This document shows, piece by piece, positions 1-9,795 of a stretch of 64,000 nucleotides of DNA (position 1 is its first letter; each line of letters opens with the position of its first letter). Made by a program: the position numbers and the translations under genes. This stretch comes from Leptodactylus fallax. Its lineage: Eukaryota; Chordata; Amphibia; Anura; Leptodactylidae. Under the pieces are notes generated by a model. It was not told the origin of the DNA. It worked only from the letters and a program-made list of their open reading frames with translations, and searched no databases. Where the stretch lies: the NCBI GenBank assembly GCA_947044405.1, contig CAMRHE010000168.1, forward strand, positions 1,867,001-1,931,000, written 5' to 3'.

Positions 1-300
1 AAAATAATACAGAAAGGTTGAATTACTATTTTAGAAATATGAGTTGCTCAGTTTATGAAGATATAAAACCTTAATGGCATATTTAGGTAATAGTAACCTC
101 TTCTACAACTCTTGATCTCTCTATAAAAAAAAAAAAATAATGTCTTTGGCCTTCCAATTATAATATAAAAATCATCAAGACTATAAAAGAGTCTGACCCA
201 CTTTCTTAAAATGGTTTTCTGGAACCATAATATTGAACTCAACTTCCTCCTCTCAAGCAGTGACATTACGTCCATTGGTCACATGAATGAATGAATGGAG
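1..300. other. No gene recognised
   Basis: AT-rich sequence with an A-run near 125-137. Short open frames on both strands match no family I recognise. I see no promoter, RNA gene or repeat boundary that I could support. Confidence 0.5.
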
Positions 301-830
301 ATGAGCTGCAATAACAAGCACAGCCACTATTCAATGAATGGTGCTGTGCTTGGTAAGTGGTGAAGATGCCACAGCAATCAATATCACCGTCCAGGATAAT
401 CCCTTTAATCCCTTAGCAACATGCGCCATACTCAGGATAACCCACTTAAAACTAAGGCTCCATGCTTGCGTTTTTGAAATTGCAGCATTTCCGCTGCTGA
501 TTTTTTTCTGCAATGTGTAGATGGGATTATCCAGAATCCCATCCACTTAGCAGGTCTGTACAACGCAGTGTTTTCTGCCATGACGTGCGGCCCTGACCTA
601 ATATTTTTTGGAGTGTGTGTCTCTGGGTGCAACATAATGGGGATTGAAGTGGCGTATCTCTGAATAAAACTGCAATTTTAACTTTTCAGCTGTACATTCA
701 TTTCTTAAAACTAAATTAATGCAACACTCAAGCTTTAAAAATGCTTGCTATTACCCAAAAGCAGAAAATCATGGCACTCCATCCCTTCTTAGCCATGCTG
801 TTTGCCCAAATGGCAGTTTACACCCACATA
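301..830 (+). repeat. Dispersed non-coding repeat
   Basis: Part of a dispersed family also seen at 60.7-61.1, 62.75-62.9 and 62.9-64.0 kb. The stretch from about 690 (ctaaattaatgcaacactca) recurs near 61025 with few changes, and the stretch ending cagtttacacccacatata at 815-832 recurs near 62765. No coding potential is conserved between copies. The Tc1 at 831 inserted at its right-hand end. Class unknown; probably a non-autonomous element or satellite-derived repeat. Confidence 0.5.
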
Positions 831-1935
831 TACAGTGGGTATGGAAAGTATTCAGACCCCTTTAAATTTTTTACTGTTTGTTTCATTGCAGCCATTTGCT
901 AAAAGCAAAAAAGTTCATTTTATTTCTCATTAATGTACACTCAGCACCCCATCTTGACAGAAAAAAAAACAGAAATGTAGATATTTTTGCAAATTTATTA
1001 AAAAAGAGAAACTGAAATATCACATGGTCATAAGTATTCAGACCCTTTGCTGTGACACTCATATTTAACTCACATGCTGTCCATTTCCTTCTGATCCTCC
1101 TTGAGATGGTTCTACTCCTTCATTGGAGTCCAGCTGTGTTTAATTAAACTGATTGGACTTCATTAGGAAAGGCACACACCTGTCTATATAAGACCTCACA
1201 GCTCACAGTGCATGTCAGAGCAAATGAGAATCATGAAGTCAAAGGAACTGCCCAAGGAGTTCAGAGACAGAATTGTGGCAAGGCACAGATCTGGCCAAGG
1301 TTACAAAAGAATTTCTGCAGTACTCAAGGTTCCTAAGAGCACAGTGGCCTCCATAATCCTTAAATGGAAGAAGTTTGGGACTACCAGAACTCTCCCTAGA
1401 TCTGGTTGTCCAGCCAAACTGAGCAATCATGGGAGAAGAGCCTTGGTGAGAGAGGTAAAGAAGAACCCAAAGATCACTGTGGCTGAGCTCCAGAGATGCA
1501 GTAGGGAGATGGGAGAAAGTTCCACAAAGTCAACTATCACTGCAGCCCTCCACCATTCGGGGCTTTATGGCAGAGTGGCCCAAAGGAAGCCTCTCCTGAG
1601 TGCAAGACATATAAAAGCCCGCATAGAGTTTGCCAAAAAACACATGAAGGACTCCCAGACTATAAGAAATAAGATTCTCTGGTCTGATGAGATGAAGATT
1701 GAACTTTTTGGCGTTAATTTTAAGCGATATGTATGGAGAAAAGCAGGCACTGCTCATCACCTGTCTAATACAATCCCAACAGTGAAACATTGTGGTGGCA
1801 GTCTCATGCTATGGGGGGGGGGGGGGGGCGGGGTTTCAGCTGCAGGGACAGGACGACTGGTTGCAATTGAAGGAAAGATGAATGCGGCCAAGTACAGAGA
1901 TATCCTGAAAGAAAACGTGTTCCAGAGTGCTCTGG
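831..1935 (+). mobile_element. Tc1-like transposon, 3' truncated (family A)
   Basis: Begins with a TA followed by cagtgggtatggaaagtatt, the same terminus as the shorter copy at 10221-11257. It carries the first two thirds of a transposase in the same direction. The element stops abruptly at about 1935, where a terminus of a different Tc1 family begins, so its right terminal repeat and the last part of the transposase are missing. It cannot mobilise itself. Confidence 0.85.
1212..1935 (+). pseudogene. Tc1 family transposase, C-terminally truncated
   Basis: The frame starts at the ATG at 1212 and codes for a paired-like helix-turn-helix DNA-binding region (KELPKEFRDRIVARHRSG, then LKVPKSTVASIILKW, roughly residues 11-55), a second HTH (about residues 65-115) and the start of the catalytic fold, with the first catalytic aspartate in ILWSDEMKIELFG (about residue 160). 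The second Asp and the final Glu are absent because the element is cut off. A run of about 17 G near 1813-1830, where relatives code for the LWGxG stretch, probably also disturbs the frame. The open frame runs on to 2081 into unrelated DNA; that tail is not transposase. Such enzymes bind the terminal repeats and cut and paste the element at TA sites. Confidence 0.85.
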
Positions 1936-1967
1936 AAGGTGTGTCCAAACTTTTGGTCTGTACTGTA
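1936..1967. repeat. Orphan Tc1 terminal repeat (family B)
   Basis: About 32 bp, aaggtgtgtccaaactttt through ctgta, identical in type to the right terminus of the full element at 1976-3610. It sits head to head with that element's left terminus, separated only by eight bases of alternating TA. It is a leftover terminus of a second family-B copy that otherwise is missing here. Confidence 0.8.
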
Positions 1968-1975
1968 TATATATA

Positions 1976-3610
1976 TACAGTACAGACCAAAAGTTTGGAC
2001 ACATCTTCTCATTCCAAGAGTTTTCTGTATTTTAATGACTATAAAAATTGTAGATTCACACTGAAGGCATCAAAACTATGAATTAACACATGTGGAATTA
2101 TATACTTAACAAAAAAGTGTGAAACAACTGAAAATATGTCTTATATTCTAGGTTCTTCAAAGTAGCCACCTTTTGCTTTGATTAGCGCTTTGCACACTCT
2201 TGGCATTCTCTTGATGAGCTTCAAGAGGTAGTCACCTGAAATGGTCTTCCAACAGTCTTGAAGGAGTTCCCAGAGATGCTTAGCACTTGTTGGCCCTTTT
2301 GCCGTCACTCTGCGGTCCAGCTCACCCCAAACCATCTCGATTGGGTTCAGGTCTGGTGACTGTGGAGGCCAGGTCATCTGGCGTAGCACCCCATCACTCT
2401 CCTTCTTGGTCAAATAGCCCTTACACAGTCTGGAGGTGTGTTTGGGGTCATTGTCTTGTTGAAAAATAAATGATGGTCCAACTAAACGCAAACCGGATGG
2501 AATAGCATGCCGCTGCAAGATGTTATGGTAACCATGCTGGTTCAGTATTCCTTCAATTTTGAATAAATCCCCAACAGTGTCACCAGCAAAGCACCCCCAC
2601 ACCATCACACCTCCTCCTCCATGCTTCACGGTGGGAACCAGGCATGTAGAGTCCATTCGTTCACCTTTTCTGCGTCGCACAAAGACACGGTGGTTAGAAC
2701 CAAAGATCTCAAATTTGGACTCATCAGACCAAAGCAGAGATTTCCACAGGTCTAATGTCCATTCCTTGTGTTCTTTAGCCCAAACGAGTCTCTTCTGCTT
2801 GTTGCCTGTCCTTAGCAGTGGTTTCCTAGCAGCTATTTTACCATGAAGGCCTGCTGCACACAGTCTCCTCTTAACAGTTGTTGTAGAGATGTGTCTCCTG
2901 CTAGAACTCTGTGTGGCATTGACCTGGTCTCTAATCTGAGCTGCTGTTAACCTGCGATTTCTGAGGCTGGTGACTCGGATGAACTTATCCTCTGCAGCAG
3001 AGGTGACTCTTGGTCTTCCTTTCCTGGGGCAGTCCTCACGTGAGCCAGTTTCTTTGTAGCGCTTGATGGTTTTGGCCACTGCACTTGGGGACACTTTCAA
3101 TGTTTTCCCAATTTTTCGGACTGACTGACCTTCATTTCTTAAAGTAATGATGGCCACTCGTTTTTCTTTACTTAGCTGCTTTTTTTCTTGCCATAATACA
3201 AATTCTAACACTCCATTCAGTAGGACTATCAGCTATGTATCCACCTGACTTCTGAATAACACAACTGATGGTCCCAACCCCATTTATAAGGCAAGAAATC
3301 CCACTTATTAAACCTGACAGGGCACACCTGTGAAGTGAAAACCATTTCAGGAGACTACCTCTTGAAGCTCATCAAGGGAATGCCAAGAGTGTGCGAAGCA
3401 GTAATCAAAGCAAAAGGTGGCTACTTTGAAGAACCTAGAATATAAGACATATTTTCAGTTGTTTCACACTTTTTTGTTAAGTATATAATTCCACATGTGT
3501 TAATTCATAGTTTTGATGCCTTCAGTGTGAATCTACAATTTTTATAGTCATGAAAATACAGAAAACTCTTGGAATGTGAAGGTGTGTCCAAACTTTTGGT
3601 CTGTACTGTA
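1976..3610 (-). mobile_element. Full-length Tc1-like transposon, DD38E type (family B, copy 1)
   Basis: 1,635 bp from TA-cagtacagaccaaaag to cttttggtctgtactg-TA. The inverted repeats are unusually long: 1976-2240 is repeated in inverted form at about 3337-3610, so they reach into the transposase 3' coding end. A second copy of exactly the same length lies at 57694-59328. The transposase is on the minus strand and open throughout. It lies against an orphan terminus on its left and a (TA)n run on its right. The catalytic spacing of DD38E places it with the Tc1 sibling group reported as Intruder; that name rests on spacing only. Confidence 0.9.
2141..3211 (-). CDS. Tc1/mariner transposase, DD38E
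   Basis: 356 codons. Order of domains: HTH 1 (about residues 13-55, with SVRKIGKTLKVSPSAVAKTI), an AT-hook-like GRPR at 65-68, HTH 2 (about 70-125), then the RNase H-like catalytic fold. The catalytic residues are visible: Asp163 in LLWSDESKFEIFG, Asp253 in FQQDNDPKHTS and Glu292 in [14 protein letters not shown]. There are 38 residues between the second Asp and the Glu, where classical Tc1 has 34. The start is uncertain: the frame opens at a GTG and has no in-frame ATG nearby. An ATG at about 3194 (minus strand) is one base out of frame across a run of seven A on the coding strand, and copy 2 has the same run. If that run were six, the protein would start MARKKQLSKEKR as in relatives. So this may be nearly intact rather than functional. 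Confidence 0.88.
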   Translation of the reverse strand: MLEFVLWQEKKQLSKEKRVAIITLRNEGQSVRKIGKTLKVSPSAVAKTIKRYKETGSREDCPRKGRPRVTSAAEDKFIRVTSLRNRRLTAAQIRDQVNATQSSSRRHISTTTVKRRLCAAGLHGKIAARKPLLRTGNKQKRLVWAKEHKEWTLDLWKSLLWSDESKFEIFGSNHRVFVRRRKGERMDSTCLVPTVKHGGGGVMVWGCFAGDTVGDLFKIEGILNQHGYHNILQRHAIPSGLRLVGPSFIFQQDNDPKHTSRLCKGYLTKKESDGVLRQMTWPPQSPDLNPIEMVWGELDRRVTAKGPTSAKHLWELLQDCWKTISGDYLLKLIKRMPRVCKALIKAKGGYFEEPRI

Positions 3611-3634
3611 TATATATATATATATATATATATA
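3611..3634. repeat. (TA)n microsatellite
   Basis: Alternating TA directly after the right terminus of the Tc1 element. Tc1 elements target TA, so the run may be the pre-existing target or may have expanded after insertion. Confidence 0.9.
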
Positions 3635-4225
3635 TTGTAAGCTGAGGACTGGAAAAATATTGGAAGGGATGTACATCTCACCCAGGTTGCTCAGATGGGG
3701 GAGATGAGGGAAATCCAGAAAGTTTGTTTCTCAGCAGACAACTATATTTGCTGAGCATTATTTAAGTGCTGTGCACTGGGCTGGATTTTTATGGAATAGC
3801 GGGTAGGTTGGTAGTGGGACCTGCCATTCCCATCCCCTCCAGTTCACACCTTATGGGCACTCCTGGAGAAACCCAGCTGACTGGGATTGTCCTTGTTAGG
3901 GGGGAATAAGAAGTCTGCTAGGAGAGCAGACTGTAGCAGAGCTTGGCTGGAAGGCCACAAATAGAGTTGCTAATGCTGGAAGACAATCTGACTGTTTGAA
4001 CTTATTCCTATTATAGGTGAGGTAACCCATTTCTGTTTAGTTAGAGCCCAGACGGTCAGGTATTTATTTTTTTGGTTTCTGTTATGTTGCATGTACCAAG
4101 GAGTGTTTTGAGTGACTAAAACTCAATACTTGGACTAATACCTTGGAGTGTGTGTCCATGTCAGCCCACCCAGCACCCCAGATCCTGACAATATATATAC
4201 ATATATAAATGTGCACACATACATA
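3635..4225. other. No gene recognised
   Basis: About 590 bp without a supportable gene, RNA or repeat boundary. The only open frames in the following 300 bp come from the minisatellite. Confidence 0.5.
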
Positions 4226-4227
4226 AA

Positions 4228-4503
4228 CAGTATAATATGCTCCGCAGTGGCCACCGCACAGTATAATGCTCCCCAGTGGCCCCCGCACAATATAATATTC
4301 TCCACAGTGGCCTCCCATAGTATAATGCTCCACAGTGGCCCCTGCACAGTATAATATGCTGTGCATTGGCCCCTGCACAAGATAATGCTCCACAGTGGTC
4401 CCTGCACTGTATAATATTCTCCACAGTGGTCCTTGCACGGTATAATGCTTCACAATGGCCCCCGCATGGTATAATGCGCCATAGTGGCCCCCGCACAGTA
4501 TCA
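4228..4503 (+). repeat. About 30-bp minisatellite, array 1
   Basis: Eight to nine imperfect units of the type cagtataatgctccacagtgg. The same unit, in one or the other orientation, forms arrays at 20.68-20.87, 23.27-23.46, 50.98-51.49 and 61.75-62.35 kb. Because the unit is close to ten codons, the array produces overlapping open frames in several phases on both strands; these are artefacts of the repeat and not genes. A Tc1 MITE abuts the right end. Confidence 0.9.
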
Positions 4504-4771
4504 TACAGTGGGGGAAAAAAAGTATTTAGTCAGCCACCAATTGTGCAAGTTCTCCCACTTAAAAAGATGAGAGAGGCCTGTAATTATTTTCCACCATAAT
4601 TTGCAAATAAACTCAAAAAAATCAGACAACGTGATTTTCTAGATATGTTTTCTCATTTTGTCTCTCATAGTTGAGGTCTACCTATGATGTCAATTACAGG
4701 CCTCTCTCATCTTTTTAAGTGGGAGAACTTGCACAATTGGTGGCTGAATAAATACTTTTTTCCCCACTGTA
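4504..4771. mobile_element. Tc1 MITE (family D termini)
   Basis: 268 bp including a flanking TA at each end. It has long inverted repeats (tacagtggggg-aaaa... and ...ttttttccccactgta) and no coding capacity. Left and right halves match the two ends of the full Tc1 at 55578-57181, including ttgcaaataaactc and gtctctcatagttgaggtc from its right-hand non-coding end. It is an internal deletion derivative that needs that family's transposase. Confidence 0.92.
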
Positions 4772-5640
4772 GACCTGCCCTGGACCATCATTTTAAAGCT
4801 ACACTACCCAGAGATCAGAAGACAAATTCTAGGGACCTCACGCAACCTTCAAACATTGCTCAGAGTACCACCTGCTATTCAGGTCTTTGCTGACCTGGCC
4901 CCACTCCATTCTCAGCTGGAGGAGAGATATGCGCCCAGTGGCACTGGCATTGTAACAGGCCCAGGTGCACTACCGCTGGGGATTTCCCTTGTTGCAGTCC
5001 TTCCAAATAAATGCCTGCAGAACCTGGAAGAAGGTAGGAGCCACTACTCAGAGCTGGTATTCCGATGGGATCGACATTCTTCCCTCTCAGAACTCCCCAA
5101 ACAGCAAAATTTTGGCAGACTAAATGTTTCTGTCTCCTCTTTACCTGCATTTCACTGCTGGGACATCCATCCGTGTAACACGATGAGTAAGACAGGCATA
5201 ACCCTGGCTGTACTATGTGTCATGGACTTACTCATCTTTTTTTTTTGCACTCTAGCTAGGTGACATTTCCAATTCACAGGTTTGTCGGTGGGATGGTTTA
5301 TCATGTTGAGCCGTACCCCTATTCTCGTTTGCCTAACACTTCAAAATAGTTTTTCTACAAATCTACAAAAGTGACTTACATACAAAGCTATTTGATTTAT
5401 CACTGTAATGTGCTCTGAAATACAGCGTTGACAGTTGAATATGCTTGGGGGAAGTGGTAGGCTCCAATTAAAGGTAAATTCCATAATTGGTTATAGAAGT
5501 GCATATACGTCCACTCTCTCATTTATTAAAAGAGTTATATTTGGACATCCATTGAATTATAGCATAATATCTACCTATTTTGCAATAAAAATTCCATGGT
5601 ACAGTCATGGGTAAAAGAAAGTACACTCTCCTTAAATTAT
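4772..5640. other. No gene recognised
   Basis: An open frame of 135 codons at 4856-5263 (plus) shows no domain, no family resemblance and a hydrophobic C-terminus only from a T-rich stretch. I would not call it a gene. The rest is AT-rich and unassigned. Confidence 0.45.
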
Positions 5641-5860
5641 ATGGCTTTAATGGGGTTGTCCTGGCAAAAATGGACAACCCTTTTAACGTTTAAATCAGCA
5701 GGGGGCAGTGAAACCAATAAAAAAAATGCATACTCACCTGTCCCCGTTGCTCCGGTGTCCTCCCGTGCGTCCCGATTCTTTTGCTCCGGCGGCATCTCCC
5801 GGGTCTCTTCTGGCGTTCAGCTGAAGCCGCTGATTGACCTCAGTGGTCATGTAATACCGG
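5641..5860. repeat. Dispersed non-coding repeat
   Basis: Contains ggttgtcctggcaaaaatgg, with the self-complementary feature of a small MITE end, followed by a segment with tactcacctgtccccgttgc that resembles the tactcacct segments at 20.39, 23.64, 50.73 and 62.45 kb. Non-coding; boundaries not resolved. Confidence 0.4.
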
Positions 5861-6496
5861 GCATTTACGGACACAGGGATACCTAATGTGTATGTGTTTT
5901 ACTATATTTAACTACATTTATATGTGTTCTAGGGAAATGGGAGTGATTTGAACTTTTAATATATATATATATTTTTTTTAAATGTTTTTTTATACCTTTT
6001 TTTTTATTTTTTATTTTGCATTTATTAGACCCCCTAGGGCTCTTAAACCCCAGGGGGTCTGATCACTAATGCATTGCATTACAATGCTAATGCATTGAAA
6101 TACACTGCAAAAAAACGGCGCTTCTATTGTAGGCTACATAGCGTAGCCTGCAATAGAAGTTAATGAAAGACAGGCCTGGGAGCCTTCACAAGGCTCCCAG
6201 CTATCATAGCAATGGGACGCCGGACCTGTAGCGTGCTCTGGGTGCCGGCGATCCCCGGTAAAATTGCGGTGCCCGTGCGCCACCGGTGAAATGGCGCCTC
6301 GGTCAGCTTTGACCGAGGCGCCAGAGGGGTTAATGCCCGCAATCATTGCGGGCACTGATCGCGGGCATTAGCGCCGGGTGTCTACTGTATAATACAGCAG
6401 AAACCCCGCGGCTATGGCGGCTGCTCAGGTCCCGAGCGGCCGCCAAATTTAAGCACCCGGCATCCGCCATACTATTACGGCGGATGTCGGGAAAGG
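5861..6496 (+). repeat. Partial copy of the 19-kb TIR element interior
   Basis: cagggatacctaatgtgtat at about 5873, the T-rich block, the 'cagcagaaaccccgcggc' segment and the end ggatgtcgggaaagggtta correspond in order to 19260-19818. The copy lacks the gtgtttctccgaaaataaga-type termini seen at 19 kb. It contains several short GC-rich palindromes (for example gcgcctcggtc...gaccgaggcgcc at 6293-6322). It abuts the Gypsy reverse transcriptase, whose upstream part is missing. Confidence 0.55.
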
Positions 6497-7597
6497 GTTA
6501 ATACACCATTGGGAAATTATGAATACTTAGTAATGCCTTTTGGATTAAATAATGCACCTGCTGTTTTTCAGAATTTTGTTAATGATATCTTCCGAAATTT
6601 CATTGGACAATTTGCTATAATTTATTTAGACGATATTTTGATTTTCTCTTCTGATTGGGACACACATGTTAAGCATATCAGGTCTGTGTTACATGTTCTT
6701 AGAGAAAATAATTTATATGCAAAGTTGGAGAAATGTCTTTTTGGAGTACAGCAATTGTCTTTTTTAGGTTATATTTTGTCCTCTTCTGCAATTAGCATGG
6801 ATCCAGCTAAGGTTCAGGACATTATAGACTGGGCACAACCTACCTCCTTAAAGGCATTACAGAGATTTTTAGGGTTTGCCAATTACTATCAAAAGTTCAT
6901 TCGCAATTTTTCCGCTGTGGCTAAACCCTTAACTGATCTTACCAAGAAAGGTGCTGACTTGTCAGTTTGGAGTCAAGAGGCAGTAGACTCTTTTGAGTTT
7001 TTGAAACAGGCCTTCACCAAGACTCCAGTTCTTATTCAGCCAGACCTTAATAGTCCTTTTATTGTTGAGGTTGATGCTTCTGAAGTTGGAGTAGGGGCTG
7101 TGTTACCTCGGGGTTCTTCCTCCTTCACCAAGTTACGACCTTGTGCCTTCTTCTCTCGAAAATTCTCCTCTTCAGAAAGGAACTATGATATTGGAAATCG
7201 GGAGTTATTGGCCATCAAGTGGACCTTTGAGGTGTGGCGACATTTTCTAGAAGGAGCTAGACATAAGGTGACTGTGTTAACTGATCATAAAAACCTTACT
7301 TTTCTTGAGTTAGCTAAGAGGTTAAATCCTAGACAGGCGAGATGGGCACTGTTTTTTACTAAGTTTACTTTTGTTGTGACATTTAGACCTGGATCCAAGA
7401 ATGTGAGGGCAGATGCTTTGTCTAGAAGTTTTTGTCCTTCTGAGACTTCCGATTCTCAGCCTGAGTCTATTCTTCCTGAAGGAATTGTGATTTCTGCTGT
7501 CTCTTCAGATTTAGCTACGGAGATTAGGAAGAATCAACAGTTCCTCAAGAGATGCCAGAGGGGAAATTGTTTGTGCCACCTCAATTTAGGGTCAGGT
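6497..7597 (+). pseudogene. Gypsy (Ty3-type) reverse transcriptase and RNase H, fragment
   Basis: The frame enters inside the reverse transcriptase at PLGNYEYLVMPFGLNNAP and continues through the YLDDILIFS catalytic box (near 6625-6650), the connection (FLGFANYYQKFIRNFS) and RNase H (IVEVDASEVGVGAVL, NRELLAIKWTFEVW, LTDHKNLTFLELAK, ADALSRS). Gag, protease and the RT fingers are missing, cut off by the repeat on the left. On the right the frame runs into a Tc1 MITE at 7598, which supplies the last few codons and the stop at 7621. No LTR was found on either side. It is a dead internal fragment of an LTR retrotransposon. Confidence 0.9.
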
Positions 7598-7971
7598 TAC
7601 AGGTGCATCTCAATAAATTAGAATATCTTTGAAACGGTTATTTATTTCAGTAATAGTATTAAAAACGTGACCTCCTATATTTTCTAGATTCTTTACACAC
7701 AGAGTGTTCTATTTCAAGTGTTTTATTTCTGTAAATGTTGATTATGGATTACAGCTAATGAAAACTCAAATCTAAGAAAATTTGAATATTGTGAAAAAGT
7801 TCAGTATCGTAAATTCAATGTGTCACCTGTCAAGGTTTCCTAAGCCTTTAAATGGTCCCTCAGTCTGGTTCAGTAGGACACACAATCATGGAAAACTGCT
7901 GATTATGAATTGATTTACTGAATTATTGAAATGAATGAACGTTTCAAAAATATTCTAATGTTGCACCTGTA
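7598..7971. mobile_element. Tc1-type MITE inserted in Gypsy pol
   Basis: 374 bp with flanking TA. Left terminus tacaggtgcatctcaataaa, right terminus (reverse complement) tacaggtgcaacattagaat, followed on both sides by gaatatyttgaaac-like sequence. No open frame. Gypsy coding sequence continues directly after it, so the insertion is younger than the Gypsy fragment. Confidence 0.88.
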
Positions 7972-8280
7972 TTAAAAGAATTGCACGATTCCGTTTTATG
8001 TGGCCACCCAGCAATATCTGGTACTAAGAGGCTAGTGACCCGTTATTATTGGTAGCCCTGTAAGTCTCGATATACAGTATAGTGGCTTATGTCTCCACAT
8101 GTGAGACCTGTGCTCAAACTAAAGCTCCTAGGGTCAGATCTATGGGTGAATTGGTTCCTCTGCCTATACCCAAGAGACCTTGGACTCATATTTCCATGGA
8201 TTTTATTACGCATTTACCTTTGGAGGAAAGTCTGTGATCTGAACGGTTGTGGATAGGTTTAATAAAAAATGTTATTTTAA
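7972..8280 (+). pseudogene. Gypsy integrase, N-terminal zinc domain and start of core
   Basis: Translation of the sequence after the MITE gives LHDSVLCGHPAISGTKRL and [13 protein letters not shown], the H..H..C..C zinc-binding domain of integrase, then [17 protein letters not shown] at the start of the catalytic core and VDRFNKKCYF after a frame change. There is a stop at about 8052 (tag in attggtagc). It continues the same Gypsy element as 6497-7597. It ends in a homopolymer block. Confidence 0.8.
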
Positions 8281-8436
8281 ATTTTTTTCCCTATTTTTTT
8301 ATAAAAAAACCCCCTCTTTTTTTTTTTTTATTTTTTTTTTTTTTTTTTTTGCCCCCCCCGGGCGGTGTTTGTGGGGTGTGTGGGTTTTTTTTTTTATAAA
8401 TATTATTATTTTTTTTTTTTTTTTTTTTTTTTTTGG
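8281..8436. repeat. Homopolymer block, doubtful sequence
   Basis: Long T runs broken by short A, C and G runs. The composition changes abruptly at both edges, and the Gypsy integrase coding sequence should pass through here. This looks more like poor consensus in a repetitive region than a natural satellite. Confidence 0.6.
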
Positions 8437-9470
8437 GTGACATAGCAGGGGTCCTGAGTCTCACACAACACAGCGCCACCTAGTGAGCTTCACACATGCA
8501 TTACACCTCCCATAGGATTGAATAGTAACCAAATGTCCAATGGGAGGACATCACCTGGGTAAAGGGGAGGAGTCAACTGATCACTGAGTCCCATGGTAAC
8601 ACCCCTTCAGGAAGGTCTTGCCTGTGAGTAGGTAGAAGTGTGGAGTGTTAGGAGGAGGAGGTGAGGAGAGAAGTGTGGTGTCCTGTGAAGAAAACTGAGT
8701 ATAGTGTAGGTTTCTCAAGTCCTAGACAGGCCCAGGAAGGTTGGAGAGCTGACATACTCCAGCTATTCAGAAAATCTTGTCCCCTGTCTGCCTAGCCATC
8801 GCCCTGAAGGAAGGCAAGCATCATTATCTTGTCAGCATGAGACTGTGGAGAGAACATTCTGGAATACGTGCTCCATAGCAAGTATCACAGGATTCAGGTT
8901 CCAAGGCCAGACCTGTGGAACATCCCGCCACCCTGACTATTGCACCCCAAAACTCTGAGCTATCAGGACCCCACGTGAGTGGGGAATATTGTGTGCTAGT
9001 ATCGTGGTGGGCATCCTCCTATGAGCCAAATAGGAACCCAGACGCACCTTAGGGCTGTAACACTGAAGTATAAAGGGCTAGAAACACCTTTCATTAAGTC
9101 TACCTTGCACCCCAGGACTTTGCTGTGTCACCAGGCGTACCCCGTTATTTTGTATTGAAGAAACTGTTTAAGCATTTGTGCCTCCACACACCATGGAAGT
9201 AAAAGTTCAGCTTTACAACTGTTTCTGAGTCTGACTCTGCACCAACAACATCAGGGCACCCCGAACACCACCAGTCGGCACAGTAGAGGGGAAGCGCCCT
9301 GGGGGAACAATCACCACCAACATTTGTGCAGCCCCCACATCACCGGTACCAGTGGTGGTAATGTGGGACAGCACCAGCGTTGCGCCCTCGTGCCCAGAGA
9401 CTGTGACAAGTCTGCGCTGTTTGCACCCTGCAATACCAACTGCAGCGTTACGCCCCCATCTGGTCACCGC
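8437..9470 (+). mobile_element. Insertion in Gypsy integrase, possibly a solo LTR
   Basis: About 1 kb of non-coding, moderately GC-rich sequence that separates VDRFNKKCYF (about 8265) from LHGIPDGIVSDRGVQ (about 9472) of one integrase. It begins close to tgacatagcaggggtcctga. Near 9200 it has a segment of the kind seen at the end of Gypsy-type LTRs. I could not define its exact ends or a target-site duplication because homopolymer blocks lie beside it. An unclassified non-autonomous element is the alternative. Confidence 0.35.
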
Positions 9471-9545
9471 AACTTCATGGTATTCCTGATGGTATTGTTT
9501 CTGATAGAGGGGTTCAGTTGGTCGCAAAATTCTGAAAAGCTTTTT
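9470..9545 (+). pseudogene. Gypsy integrase core, short remnant
   Basis: The frame with HGIPDGIVSDRGVQLVAKF carries the second catalytic Asp region of a Gypsy integrase (SDRGVQF in relatives). A TGA follows where relatives have Trp (FW). This resumes the integrase interrupted at 8280 and is itself lost in the next homopolymer block. Confidence 0.75.
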
Positions 9546-9680
9546 CACCTCTTTAAAAAATTAATTCCCCTTTTCCCCCTCTTTTCCTTCTAAAAAAAAT
9601 AGACACACTCCCCCCCTTTAAACCCCCCCACAAAATTTTTTTTGTTTTTTTTTTTTTAAAAAACCAAAAAAAAAAAATAA

Positions 9681-9716
<36 letters not shown>

Positions 9717-9795
9717 TCATTTTTTTTTTTTTTTTTCCCCTTTTTTTTTTTTTTTTTTTTTTTTTTCTTTTTTTTTTTTTTTTCTTTTTCTCCTA
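9546..9795. repeat. Homopolymer block, doubtful sequence
   Basis: C, A and mostly T runs, including several T runs longer than 15. Same character as 8281-8436 and, like it, in the middle of expected Gypsy coding sequence. Confidence 0.6.

Noticed and set aside
1804..2004. Pro-rich minus-strand frames in the family-A Tc1
   Set aside because: Shadow of the transposase; the Pro run is the complement of the G run.
2559..2846. Plus-strand frame inside the DD38E element
   Set aside because: Antisense shadow of the transposase; similar cases at 27138-28162, 55864-56838 and 42.5-48.1 kb.
4228..4503. Repeat-spacer array that might be taken for CRISPR
   Set aside because: The units are contiguous without unique spacers, and the context is a vertebrate genome full of transposons.
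6293..6322. GC-rich hairpin as a transcription terminator
   Set aside because: It is part of a dispersed repeat in a eukaryotic genome; bacterial-type terminators are not expected.
8249..8479. Phe-rich and Lys-rich frames
   Set aside because: Translations of homopolymer blocks of doubtful sequence.
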